Assembly: GCA_013399895.1 (NCBI GenBank)
Contig: VXBA01005569.1
Location: 635,335 to 699,334 of the forward strand
Source of the DNA: Serilophus lunatus
Taxonomy: Eukaryota > Chordata > Aves > Passeriformes > Eurylaimidae
Direction: 5' to 3'
DNA: 64,000 bases
Each line of letters starts with the position of its first letter. Position 1 is the stretch's first letter. The position numbers and the translations under genes are program-made. Of this stretch, positions 11,002 through 22,900 are shown piece by piece. The notes under the pieces were generated by a model. The model did no database searches. It saw only the letters and a list, made by a program, of their open reading frames with translations, and was not told the origin of the DNA.

Positions 11002-14000
11002 CTGTAATAAAATCAAATAGGTAGTGCATTGGATTCCTGGAGACTCTTAATCAGAGAGCAAAAATATGTTCTACATCTGCCTCCTTATGATGTAGCAATT
11101 GCTTTTCCAAATTTCTTTCTGTCTGCATTAATGTCCTTCAAGCAATATGTCTTGCAAACTCATGAATTGCAAAATTCTATTTGCTAGATCATTAAAATGA
11201 ATCACAATTAGAGACAACAGAAATGGAGAAGTTGTGAAGAGTACTGGGTTTCTAGGAGACCTTGTCTCCAACAGGGAAAAACCCCCAACAACCTGGAAGT
11301 GTATGTAATTTTGTATGACATTTCATTACTCTTGGATTATAGAGAGACTAGCCCACTTTGCAGGAGACCAGTCGAGCTTTTCAAACTTGGGAGAACACTG
11401 AATTGCCAGTGAATAGAGCTGGTGATCCACCATCTAGTGTTGTTTCTTTGTATTTGGAAAACTGTTTAAATAAAATGTTATGACAATTAGCACTTTCAAG
11501 CAGGGCCAATCGCCTAAAATACCTGTTCTTTGGGTTGTTCTAACCTTACAGGCCAGCCCCTGACACAGCGTGTCAGGATGGCCTGGGCCAGGGCTCTTTC
11601 TTGAGCTTGTTCTGCCAGCTTTCCAAGAATCACCTTTCCCTGTTTAAAACTGTGGGAAAAGAACTTCTAGTGTAAGGATAATAATAGTTGTGACTGTTGC
11701 CTGTCAGCTTTATTTTCTGCAAAACCTAGCACATAAGACCTCTGTCCCACAGCCTTTAAATTATGCTGTAGTGTTAACTGGAGTTATAAGCTGCTAAAAA
11801 AAACTAACAAAACCAAAAATTTGTGCTCTTCTCTTGTATTAGCATTAGTTTAAAAATGTAATGTACCTTGTTTCAAGTCTGACTCTATCTAACTATAAAT
11901 TCTAATAGCTGGATCTCATTCAGAGTCTAGTCTAGGGAGAGAGAAAGACCCAGACCCTATAAAGCTATTTATTATCAACTCATTCCCTTTGTAAAGGGAA
12001 TGAAGAATGCTATCAGATGGGTTTTTCCCATTTATGTGGTGGGACTAAACAGGTCAATGGATCAGATTTCCTTTATTTTGAATGAAGGTATCCATTCAAG
12101 CTGGGAGAACTCGAGTGGTTTTCCTCAAAGTATTTGGAAGCAGGGATGCAAACAGCCTGTTTGCAGCCATGGCTCTGTGAAAAGGGTCAGTTACCCCAGT
12201 GCCTCCTTTGTAGTCTACAAAAACTTTTTTTACTTACTCTTCCAAGAATCATAGTCATTCTTCTAGTCACAAAATCACACTGTAACCTACATTCAACTGA
12301 TCATCTACCAGACATTTGTAACCTCTGTGCTTCATTGTCATATTAGGAAATTCTTATTATGTGGTCACACCTAAGAAAAACAGAGTAAATAGATTTTGAT
12401 TTCCAACAAATAGCATACGGGAGATTTCTGCTTTTTGGTATTTTGTTTTTGTTTTTTTTCTCCCCTAAAGTATTGTGGGTCTGAAGCCAAACCCATTAAA
12501 GTAATTTTAAAATATGTTCAAACTCTTGTGGACTAGCTATTAAGCTGCTCCCCCTCCCCCAGCTGTCTTTTATCCCAAAAATGCATACTAAAGAACTACT
12601 TCATATTTACTGATCATTTTTTATTAAAGAGTTTCTGGCAGTACAAGCTGTTGTCTTACCTGACTATTAAATGGGCTACAGGAAAGAGCAGAGTTGGAAG
12701 AAACTGTTCCAGCTGTTCTTCTAATACGGACATTAAAACATTTTTTAAAAACTAAAGGATTTTTAAAAAGGTTGTTAATGTTTTTAAGCATGTCATAAGA
12801 GGTGCATAAAACACTTTGTGGGAACGTGAAAAAAAAGCATTCAGTGTTATGTTTGTGCACTATGTGTATGGAGACTCACTAATATTGTATGTTACTGATA
12901 CTCTTACAGTAAATATTTAGAAGAGCTGAGCTTATATTGGACAGCAGTATTTGTCAGTGAAGAGCATATTTTTGAGATCCAAGTCCAAGTTTTGGGTACC
13001 ATTTATAGGGAGCAGGCTTTCAGCCAGGTTAATTGCTGTTCTTAGGATCTGTCTGTTACACAGTATTCCAGTGGTTTGTGAGGACAGAGAGTGAGACTGC
13101 CAGTGTTTGCTACATGAAATTAGTAAAAGATATATAAAGGCCTGATTATCCTTTAACCTTGGTGCAGCTTCCCTATAAATTTCACTGGAAGGATATTCAT
13201 GTGTTAAATAGTGGCCAAGGACAGCATACCCTTCATGTGCTGGTGGAAGCACAGACTAGTGTTATGGTTGCCTGATACATCCTATTATAAGACATGGCCT
13301 CTTACAAATACTGAATTTTGGATTGTCTACAGGATGGCAGGGAGACAGGAGGGACTGATGGGTTGGATGTGGATTTGAAGCATGGGGTGAGAACTGTTGT
13401 TTCTGAAGTGAGGAGCTGTGAACTCATTAGGGGCAGGCAGAGTGGAAGAGGGTACAGATCAGAATTGGGCAGCAGTGTGGAAGGAGAACCTTGGTTTGTG
13501 AGGACAAGGTGTAAAACTGTGGGGAGAAAAGCCAAAAGGGAACAGAGAGAATGAGGTTAGTAGAACTGGAAATAAGACTCACTGCACCAGTCCCATTCTT
13601 TTTGCATAAGGCAGTAAAAGGAAAGGTCTGGTGAAAAACTATAAGGCAGAGGTAGGAAGAAAAAGATTAAGCTTGAAAGGAATTAACAAATAGTCTTGGA
13701 TCTCAGGGAAATGCTTTGCTCCAAAGCTTTAACTGGAACCCAGCAATATTTGGGCTTGTAAAGAATTACCCATCAAGAGAAATTATAAAATATATTATTG
13801 TTGGAGTGGACAGTTTGCATCTAAAGGTAAAAAAATAGAAGAAGTGAAACTATTTGTAGTATGAGCTAGCTCAGATAGCCACAGTCTGTGGAGGAGGTAC
13901 TAAAGTACAGCTTAGGATGTCAGTGTGTTACTGGCCTGAAAACTTTACGTTTAAAAGCTCTCCAAGAGAAACCTATAGCATTGCTTCTCAATTTGCAAAA

Positions 14001-17000
14001 TCAAGCTCTCAAGGCTGAATAAATGCCAGCATTTTGTAAATCTGTGAATCCTTAGTTTGATCTGGAACACATACAACTTTTAATTATGTTATTGTGTACA
14101 AAGGGCCTTCTCAGGGTTGTGGTAGATTGTTTAGGGAAGAAGACCTTAATACCTCAGGAGTACTGTGTTGCAGGATGTGTAGGGAATATAGTGACTGAAG
14201 AAGACTGGAGGAAGTGAGAGGACTGCCTGCTAGTGTGGGATAGTGGATGCTCTGCTGGGGAGCTGTTTTGACGTCTCTGTTACCGAAAGGTCTAGGAGAG
14301 GGACAAGACAGTTCAGCAGAGGTGTGTTTGTTGTGGATTACTCATTGGTTATATTTCACTTTGAGTGCCTTGGTTGAGATCCCTGGGTCTTGTCTGCAGA
14401 AGTTCTGCATCTGTATTGCTGTCTCTGAATGTGAAAGAGTGATGCCCTGAACCTGCAAGTACTTTATTGCATTTGGGAATCTGGGCAAAAATTACATTGG
14501 TGATTATGAAACAGTTCGTAAGCTCTTGTACTCCCTGAAATGATCAGGTGGTTGCACTAGCTTTTCATTGCAGGTTCCTTCCAACTGAATTACTCTTATT
14601 TTAGCCCATTCTACTCGCAATAACTACTAAATAGATAGCCACTAGGCACTTGTGTAATGTGTAAAAAGGAAACATAATAAGTCTGGGCTTTTTGAAGAAA
14701 ATGCAATAAATAAGACCCTGAGCTGTGTACTGAGAAAGGTGGGGAAAGTAGCACATTGAATGGCTAGTAATGAAATGAATAGTATGTCCTGTATAGTTGC
14801 AAAAGAATATTAAATAGGTCCTCCTACAATCTGCAAAATAGTAGCATGTGAAGCTGGTAGAATTGGGCAACATATTTTCAGTATGCTAATAGGTGAGAGT
14901 AAAGACCAGTTTCTTTCAGTCTATGTTTCAAAATGTTAATTTGTAGGCTACTTAGTGTATTATTTGAATTGAAATAGATAGTTTTTAATAAGATAATACT
15001 GCTCCACAGATGCCAGGAACCTGAACAAGGAGTTATATACACATTTTGATACTGTCTCCTGCCAAACATTGTATGTAGATTGGTTTTACTTTGAGATGCA
15101 GTTCAAAAAGCTGATGAACTTCTTGTAGGTAAATCCATGTATATATCAAATGTATTAGGAGACAATTGATCAGTACTAGTCCCTGTTTTTCTGTTGTGGT
15201 TTTGTGCCCATTTCTGCCATGAGTGACTAAGGGGCTATTGAAGAATGTTGCCCAGATCTTGACATAAAGACTTGGAAAATCTTCTAGGCACTAAAAAAAA
15301 AAATTACACTAAGACTAGAAATAATTCTAATACAATGAATCAAAGGTCACTTAATAAAAAGAATAATTACTTTGAAATGCTAAATTATAATTGATGTTCT
15401 AAACTGACTAAAACTAGTTTCTAGAACTGAAGCCCTAAAACTAGAAAAGTAACCACTGTGTATAGGTATCAGAAATAGTTGCCAGAACTAGAAAATAAAA
15501 TGATCTAAAAATCAAACTTCATTAATTGAAATTAATGTAAACCAATCACAAAACATACATGAAGTAAAATCTGCTACTGTTTAACATCTGAAAGTTTCCA
15601 AACCAGGCATATGAAGTCACTGAGGGCATTATTTGGGTGTTTTCTCAACTGCTTTTGTTTAATGCTGTTTCACTGGAGATCAGTGTGCTCTGCCTGTGTC
15701 ATCACAAGCAGCTCTCATCAGGTTTATAATTGACAAAAATAAAGCACTGACTTCCAGCATGAGTAAGTTACATACACATAAATACAGGGAAAAATCCTTT
15801 ATAAAATAGATAAAGGCAGAAAAGGGCACAGGATTTAAAGGGATTATGTTTCTAAAAAGTCCTCTTTTCCCAGAACTGATTTATAGTAGGATGGTTTGGC
15901 CATTGCAGGCTCGTGTTGATTCTCTTCCTTTCATTTATATATTTGTAGGTACTGAAGCAAAGTTTCAGTTTTACCAAACACTGAGCACAGACTAGAAGTA
16001 GTAAAGCCTTTCATTAGTAATCTGTCTGCCTGTTTTTTCAACATGCTGAGCATGTACAGTTGTCAGCTTACAGATTACGTGACCCATATCAGCTAAGATG
16101 AGCTTTTACTCGTGCCTGTTGATAAAGGAATAAAATGCAGAGTGTAGCCGAGTTGTATGTTGTATCCATGATGAGTAACGGGATGGGTTTGGAGCTGAAC
16201 AAAAGAGGAATACTACCTGGCTTGGAAGAGAATGACCTAATAAGGCCAAACATGAGCTTAAAGAAAGCTTTGGTGTAAGGATAGAAAAATGAAAGTTTAT
16301 TTTCCTTTACTGAAATTCCCTTTGATTGGTGCTAAGATTTATTATGTTGTTAATTATTTGCTAGAGTACTGAGAACTATTAAAATTATTAATATAGCCTA
16401 TATTCATACTAATAACTTTTGAAGCTGAATCAGGAAACCAATACTTATAAAATGTTTCGAGTGGATTTGGAACAAAGTTACATTGAAGTCATTAGGCTGT
16501 GGTCCACCCATAGGTCTTTTCCAAGCTCCATGCTGCTTCTTAAAGCTGATTGATTTTTGCTTGTTAAAAAGCAAAAACATAAATCTTGCAAACAGAAAAA
16601 TATTTTTATGTTTTTTATACATTAATAATGACACATAATTTAAAAGTGAGCCTAGATTTACACAGAATTTTCAAATACTGGTTGGAATGTGACTCTGGTG
16701 ATGCTGTTTGTTTCTCACTGTCAGATAAAACCAGTCTCTAGGTGTGAAGACATTGCACTTGCTACTCTAGCAATCTTGCTGATAAAGGTAGACTATGTCA
16801 TAATTGTAGAATCATTTAAAGGCTACTTTTCCTTCTCTTTTGACAGCCATTTGCACTCTTACCCCCTTTAATTTTGTAACAGTACGCTTCATATCTCAGC
16901 TAAGTATTGTGGCCAGTTCATTTACAAATGCTGCTTGAGTCAGACATTTACTGGGGGTGTACGTGCACCTTAAATTACTATTTTTGATCAGAGAAACCTT

Positions 17001-17612
17001 TTCGCTGTATCCCAGACAAAGCCAGAGCGTCAGGCTGTGTTTTCATCTCTGGGGGCTACTTCCCTCCCCCCACTTGCCTGCATGTGATCCTCTCTCGCAG
17101 AAGTAATCAGCGCACAGCTTAGGGAACAAGAGTTCATTGCTGCCGGCTTCTGACTCATATAACATCTGCAGAAGAGCTTCACAGGACCAGACCCAGAGCG
17201 TAAACATGTGTTTAAGGGAAAGGAAATCAAGGAATAGCAAAATTCATTATGTTTGAAAGAAGTAATTAAACTTCTTTACCTGCCACCCCAACAGGATTTT
17301 TCCATCTAATGTTTTTCTTTTCTCTCAAATGTGTTTAAAGCAACTTTACAGCAATAAATAAATGTTCCAGCTCTGCGTAACTGAGCAGTACTGTTTTTGA
17401 TATGTCCCAATACCCAGGTATTTACTCTACACTATACACTGAGACATACACACATGCAAAGTCAAAGCACATGCCACAGAGACGAGCAGGGGGGTACAGA
17501 CCTGAAGTTCTGTTTCCAGAGGTGGCCCACCTTGTTCACTGTTTAACCAGTCATAGGTTCCCCTGTCAGCATGTCCGAATTTTTTCAAGCTGCTGCCCAA
17601 GAGCCACCTCAT
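10603..17612 (-). CDS. SMIM28: SMIM28, small integral membrane protein 28 (complete, 2 coding exons)
   Basis: Joining 17612-17502 to 11001-10603 on the minus strand gives a 169-residue protein. The first exon begins MRWLLGSSLKKFGH, and the second carries a hydrophobic segment at about residues 52-73 followed by RHCQR. This matches the layout I recall for human SMIM28, which also maps near ARFGEF3. There is no cleavable signal peptide. Acidic residues before the helix (DDIEP) and basic ones after it suggest the N-terminus faces out and the C-terminus the cytosol. The tail holds a canonical PPxY motif (PPSY, 131-134) followed by EE, and a related PPYEE (156-160). PPxY motifs commonly bind WW domains of NEDD4-type ligases, but this is inference for SMIM28. 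Cys76 next to the membrane could be palmitoylated. Its function is unknown to me. A TATA box lies upstream, and transcription runs in the same direction as ARFGEF3. Confidence 0.88.
13330..13690. other. Purine-rich plus-strand block
   Basis: The plus strand is dominated by A and G (many GGAAG, GAGAA and AAAGG words) with few pyrimidine runs. A similar block occurs at 22.31-22.9 kb. No repeat family was recognised. It may be a decayed repeat or simple compositional bias. Confidence 0.35.
14530..14596 (+). mobile_element. Possible CR1 3'-end remnant
   Basis: The plus strand contains TTGCAGGTTCCTTCCAACTG followed by AATTACTCTTATT. This resembles the common CR1 tail (GGTCCCTTCCAACC then ATTCTATGATTCTATG) with heavy divergence. 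Only the last 60 or so bases are recognisable. Confidence 0.35.
17502..17612 (-). CDS. SMIM28: SMIM28 coding exon 1
   Basis: The exon holds thirty-seven codons from the ATG at 17612-17610 to CAG at 17504-17502, ending in a GT donor at 17501-17500. It encodes MRWLLGSSLKKFGH... through PLLE-like ETELQ. The open frame continues upstream but has no in-frame ATG there: the codon at 17669-17667 is TTG. The chosen ATG has A at -3 and matches the start I recall for mammalian SMIM28. Confidence 0.87.
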
Positions 17613-17620
17613 GCTTTCAT
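17609..17620 (-). promoter_or_regulatory. Minimal uORF (ATG AAA GCA TGA) overlapping the SMIM28 start
   Basis: An out-of-frame ATG at 17620-17618 opens a three-codon reading frame. Its TGA shares bases with the main ATG (the ATGA arrangement). The upstream ATG has C at -3, a weak context, while the main ATG has A at -3. If the leader covers it, the overlap could favour leaky scanning or reinitiation. This is inference from sequence only. Confidence 0.5.
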
Positions 17621-17740
17621 TAGCCTGGTCTTCAGCCTTCGTGCCTTCACCTTGCTTCACTGCTTGCAATTGTGTCCCCGCCTCCCAGCCTCAACCCAGC
17701 CGGGCTGCTCTCAGCTAATGATCCCTTTTAAATGATATCC

Positions 17741-17748
17741 CCTTTATA
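17741..17748 (-). promoter_or_regulatory. TATA box of SMIM28
   Basis: On the minus strand CACTATAAAGGGG lies 129 bases upstream of the ATG. A start site about 30 bases further on, near 17712, would give a leader of roughly 100 bases. The leader is moderately GC-rich and contains the small uORF. It is the best core-promoter match near exon 1. Confidence 0.55.
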
Positions 17749-17919
17749 GTGGAAAAGAAAAAAAGGAGTTACACACCCCCTTGTCGTCAGGAAGCCAAGC
17801 AAATAGATCTCAGAGCCTCTCTCCACTTCCAACTCAATCTCTCTGGATTTGCTTCGGTGGCCTACATTACCAGCAAAGCTGGCATCAGGTATCTGGGAGC
17901 TGGGGCTGATAGCGCTCTG

Positions 17920-17924
17920 ATTGG
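17920..17924 (-). promoter_or_regulatory. CCAAT box upstream of SMIM28
   Basis: CCAAT on the minus strand (CTCCAATCAG) lies about 170 bases upstream of the TATA box. It is a plausible NF-Y site for the SMIM28 promoter, though somewhat further out than usual. Confidence 0.3.
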
Positions 17925-17957
17925 AGCATTCCCTGCATTAGGATTATTAAAAGGGGA

Positions 17958-17965
17958 ATTTGCAT
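17958..17965. promoter_or_regulatory. Octamer ATTTGCAT (POU-factor site)
   Basis: A perfect octamer lies about 210 bases upstream of the SMIM28 TATA box. Eight-base matches do occur by chance, but its place in a compact patch with TATA and CCAAT makes it worth listing. Confidence 0.3.
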
Positions 17966-18629
17966 GTGAATCTGAGCCCACATGGTCATGACTTTGTGTG
18001 GATAAATAACACTCTATATTTAGTTGTGTAATAAACACTTTTCCCAACAAAATAAAATAAATAAAACGCATGCTTCTATGTTGAGAGCATAAGGGTAACT
18101 GTGTTTCCCTCCTCAGTTACACAGTACAGCGGAACCACAATCAAGGCAGGTTTTTCCTCCCTGTTGCTGAAATATACTGTAAAGAGTGAGAATGGTTTCT
18201 GAGTAGAGAGGCAAGGACACAGGACTAAATGCTGTACTGAATTATTTAGCAGTGTTAGGATGTAGATGTTAATGATAAATCCAGAGTGAGAGCTCTGCCA
18301 GGAAAGCTTTGGTCTCTGCAAGAATGTATGATTGCTTTTGGTAATAACAAGTTGTCGGTTCAGCTAACTCGTTTACAGCTCTAGGATACTCGTTGTTAAA
18401 TGATAATTGTTTCCAGCAAGAAGACTTTGAGCTGTTTATCCAGAAAAAAGAAGCACAAACTCATTTCACTGATGTATAGTAAGGGAAGGATATTTAACCT
18501 AAGTTCTAAGTTGAATCAAGGTTTAACTCTTACTGAAAAGTTGGAGGTGCCTTTTTCTGCCTTGCTGTGAGCAGAAGTAGAGGCTGTTGGAGATGTTCCT
18601 TTCAACTATGGTACATTTTGCATGGTTTC

Positions 18630-19220
18630 TCAAGGTAAACCTGTTTGAGTAAAGTTGTGATCGGGACTATGATACACATTTGGGATTAGAATCTTCACCT
18701 CTTGTTTCATGCTTGGACTCTTTTTCATCAACTTTTCTTTTAGCTCATGACTCCCAGAAAATTGCAGGCCTGTTTGGCAGCAGCAGGCTCTATTCCTGCG
18801 GCTCCAACAATGGCAATTGGTAGGGCCAGTGCTTGCTGCTTCTAACGAGAGGACTCTGGAAGAACGGGTTCCAAGGCTGGCTGTGGTCCCTGTGTCCGAA
18901 GCATGCAGGAAGGATTTACCTTGCAGCTGAAGCATGGCTGTGGGAAAGAGAGGTGATTGATAAATCGGCCCTGTTTTGTTACCAAAGTTGCCAGGTGAGT
19001 GGTGGATAGGGAGCAACAATGTTGAAGCAGCTGCATTGTTTGTTGGAAACCAGCTCCCACTCATGCTTCTGCTTCTCCTGTGTGAAGCTATGACTTTGCA
19101 TGCTTGTGAGAAATCTCCTTTCCTCCATGTCCCACTTGTTGTCTTAGAAAGCATTTTCAGAGCTGATGTTTCCAGCTGCATTTTGTCCAGGGGAGTTACA
19201 CTATGAATTACAGTATCCAC
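18630..19220 (-). other. Unassigned open frame (about 183 codons from its first ATG)
   Basis: The frame is open for 196 codons, but the first codon is GTG and the first ATG comes at residue 14. The translation is rich in Ser, Thr and Gly, has scattered Cys, and shows no membrane helix, domain or motif I recognise. The region is GC-richer than its surroundings, which lengthens chance open frames. I rate it as probably non-coding and list it because it is the longest frame outside known exons on this strand. Confidence 0.15.
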
Positions 19221-22111
19221 TGAGAAGCTGGGTCCTAAATGCAGTTAAACAGGTCACAGCAAGGTAGTGAAATACTTCTGACTTGGTGTTTCAACACCTT
19301 GTATGGAAGCAAGAATGAAGACCATCATCCCCAAACTGGTGTTAAAAAAGTAAATTCCTTAAGGAGTCTTGTGACTATGTACCTTAAATCTATAATCTCA
19401 TGTGCAAGCAGGAAACATTCATATACTATCTTAATTAGGGTCTTAATGCAGCCCCTAAGATTATTAATGCTATTTTTAAAAGCTTGCTATAAATTTGCTT
19501 TGGGACTGTGTATGAATAATGAGGAGAAGTAAAAAATTGTGTCTCCTTACAGTATAAACACCCTGTTTGGCATCCTTGGATTCTAGTTAGATGAATTTTA
19601 GAAAAAAAAAAAGCAAAACAAAACAAAATGGTGTACACTTTTGAGACTCACTGACCTGATTTGCCAAGTGCTGCTTTGAATTCTTGACCTCTGGAAAATG
19701 TTTAAAAAAGATTTAATTTTATACAGCTGAGGCCAAATGGGAATTTAGGAAAATGCAGTGGCCTTTGTCATGCAGGTAATTAGAATATAAAATAATGATT
19801 TCTCTCTCTGTCTTTTTATATCGTCAGTGGACCCAGCAGCAAGATTAGTGGGGAGTAATGGGGATACTGTGTTTCTGCTGTCAGTGGTTGGATGCCTATC
19901 TGACACACTACCTTTATAGAGCATTCTACGCTTGTGCAGAAAGGAAACAGTATCACTCAAGACTGTTTGTGATGGCAAATCTGTTGCAGATTTCTGCTAA
20001 TCCTGTGGGGCACACTTATTTTAACTTTTCCTAAGCAGTTCATAAATACCATTGTAGCTTGGGCATGCTGTTATGTGAAAGCTGGGGGGGAGGTTCACCC
20101 TTGATTCCAAGCCCCAACGCCAGAGGTCAGGCTTGTTGCTTCGAAGCACGGGTCAGGTTGAACTTTGGAGATCATCAGATTGACATGGAAAAAATGTTCT
20201 CCCCTTTCCCTGCACTGACTTTGGTCTTTGAAATAGTTTAATTTAGCAGTTGTACCGCCAAATAGTCTGGAGAAAATAGCTGCCGTGGACTGGTATCACC
20301 TAATTGATGAAAGTTTGGTAAAGGTTTGTGAAACAATGCCAACGTGATGTTTTTAACCAGGACAGGGTTGGTGGTATAACTTCCAGTGTACTACCTGGGG
20401 AGCAGAGACGCTTTGAGGAAGCCACTGCAGAAAACAGGCACCTCCACTGTGAAGCCCCAGTTCGAAGCTCAAACTCTTTGTCATAAATAATTCATCTTTC
20501 TGATTTGCTGAGATGTCTGAGGCTAGCAGTGTAAGTCTAGGCTGTATTGCCACTAATATCGGTAGGGAACAGAATATCCAGAGTATCCTAGATAACATTC
20601 CTTTTCACTTGGATAATTAAGCTCTTCTGTTTTGTTCTTTTTTTGATAATTTTTTTCATGATACTGAGATTTTGCCTTTACTATTTTCTGTTAATTATCA
20701 ATACATTTGTTTTTCAAAAACAAAACACATTCATGAAATGCATTCTCCTGTCTTCACCAAACTAAAACCACTGTCCCTTTAAGGGATAGATAGAAGTTAG
20801 ATTCTCTTCATCCTTACCCTGAATATTTATTTTCTCTCATTTAAGAGGAAAATCTGCCACTCTATTTAAGAGTGTGTGTCTGCCAGTATGCACTGTATGG
20901 AATTTTGTTCCTTTTTTAGCCAAACTAGAGAAATCCTTTGTTTGTTAGGGAGGGTGAGGGAATTGGTGTTGTGGTTGGGGTTTTGGTGATTTGTTTTTTT
21001 TCAGTTCATGTTGCCTTGTGCAACTACTTAGCCATCTTGTCAGTACTTTGTAAACCTTTTAGGATGCAGGGACAGCGAATAATCTGCTGTGTAAGAGGGC
21101 TGTCCAAAAATGAGCAGTTACCTTTCAGCTCAGACAGCAGACAGTGCTTGGTACAGAGGGTCAGGTGCTCAGGGGGATCAGCCACTCTCCCCGAACTGTG
21201 CTGCGGGGGCTGAAATGCCTGATGTGAGACTGCCTCCAGCACTAGTGAGCCCAGTGTGTCCTGCAGCTGCTACGTGGCTAACAAAGGCTGTGCCAGCATG
21301 CTGGCAGCTGAAATCCCCAATGAACCTTGGGGCCTGGGTGCGTGATGATCTCTGTCAATGTGCCTCTGAAAAACATTTCTCTCTCCAGGAGACCATAGTG
21401 AGGACAGAGACTGGAAAACACAAAGTTTTTTAAAGTGGAAGAAAACTAACTTTGGAAAGCGTGACACCTTTTTCCTAACTGTCCTAAACTCTGTGAGTGC
21501 CTGTGTATGATTAAAGTGCTAGGAAATTTTTTCAGTGCTAGTTTGTATTTTGGGGCAATAAGGTTGGATTATGGGTGGGTTGTTTGTTCAGGGTTTTTGA
21601 GGGAAGTGGGAATTAAACGTTTGGGTATGTTGTCTACTTTCAGGCTGAGATATGTCCATTTTATTTATTCCATCTTCCCGATGCTGTCAGACTCTCTCTT
21701 CTTTATGCTAATCTTGATGCAAGTTGTGCTGCCACCCTGGGCACTCTGTGCTATCACAGCCAGTTGAAATTTTGTCATTGACAAAGAGACAAATGTAAGC
21801 TCTGTATTTTGTCTTACCTGTCATAGCTAAGTGGGCTGTGGGCTAGTTTTCACTGTGTTATATTACTCCTCTTCAATGTAAATTAAATCAAAGGAGAGGC
21901 CTTTTTGTCTTTTTCCTGCTTTAGTGAAGTTTAACTAAAACTGTGCTTATCTGGCATAAGGAACACACTGTGAAGATTGCTATGGCAGTTCAGCTACTCT
22001 GGTATCAAGTTTCTTTCTAATTTATCCCAATGCTGTGGTATCCTACCCCGGAGCCCATGGCATGGTTGATTGGGTGTTCTGACTTCAATCTTGAAGAAAA
22101 AACATTCTTAG

Positions 22112-22149
22112 CAATAATAGAAAAAAGTCTTGTCAATAATAGAAAAAAG
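22112..22149. repeat. Short tandem duplication (22-base period)
   Basis: The word CAATAATAGAAAAAAG occurs at 22112-22127 and again at 22134-22149, consistent with a small duplication by slippage. No function is suggested. Confidence 0.8.
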
Positions 22150-22309
22150 AGTGAGTTGACATAACAGAATGAGTTGAAAGCTATCTGTCTAAACCAAACC
22201 GACTGATGCAGTGCATATGGCTGTAGCAGGCTGCCGTTGCCCATATACATGTGAGGATGAGTGGTGTGACAAACTGGACTGAAGACACTGTAGTGGGGGG
22301 ACCTTCTGG

Positions 22310-22900
22310 CTCTGTAAAAAGAGGGTGAAAAAGTTAGGAAGTACTGCCAGTTCCTCAAGTGACCTCTTGGAGAGCCAAGGGAGAAACCATAAGGAAAAAG
22401 CTGTGAGGGGAAGGCTAAAGAGTTCTTACAATGGAGCTATAGACTGGAAACTAAAATATCAGGAAGCAGAGGGGGAAAAAGGGTTAAGTTAAACATGAGA
22501 GGTAGATGTTTCTGATGTAAAAATATTTCAGAATTGATCAGTCGAAACCATAAGGATAAGAGCGCTTGGGACAGCAGGGTAAAGGCACTACCAGAGTTTC
22601 CTTGGGCTAAGGAGATGAGAGTTTGCAGAGATGGAAGTGGAAAGTATGCTACAGGATTGGAAATGAAAGGATCTTTGTATTAGAAAAGATAAGGCACTGT
22701 GCAACACCCTCCATAGAAAGCTGTGGATACAAAGGCAAAGGCTTTAAGTGGGATTTCTTAAAATGAGAGGCTTAGCCTGGGAATGAGGAGTGGCACTGCG
22801 AACAGATCATGAAAGAGATGTGTTGACTGAAGTTTGTGTGAATGCTTGGAGGGTAATAACTGCACATTAGGAATACCTGGACAGTGGAGCTGCTGAGAAC
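22310..22900. other. Purine-rich plus-strand block
   Basis: A long A/G-dominated stretch contains the repeated phrase GAAACCATAAGGA near 22384 and 22546. No repeat family was identified. It could be an old, decayed element or strand-asymmetric sequence. Confidence 0.35.

Larger units (their letters stand above)
11002..17501 (-). other. SMIM28 intron (6.5 kb)
   Basis: This phase-0 intron has donor CAG|GTCTGT at 17501-17500 and acceptor TTACAG|A at 11002. No coding exon or RNA gene was recognised inside. A weak CR1-like 3' end lies at 14530-14596 and a purine-rich block spans 13.33-13.69 kb. At 17.03-17.24 kb a more GC-rich patch contains TGACTCA (an AP-1-type site, about 17150-17156) and could be regulatory, but sequence alone does not show it. 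Confidence 0.7.

Noticed and set aside
17613..17669. N-terminal extension of SMIM28 by 19 residues
   Set aside because: The codon at the apparent start is TTG, not ATG. No in-frame upstream ATG exists before the predicted transcription start.
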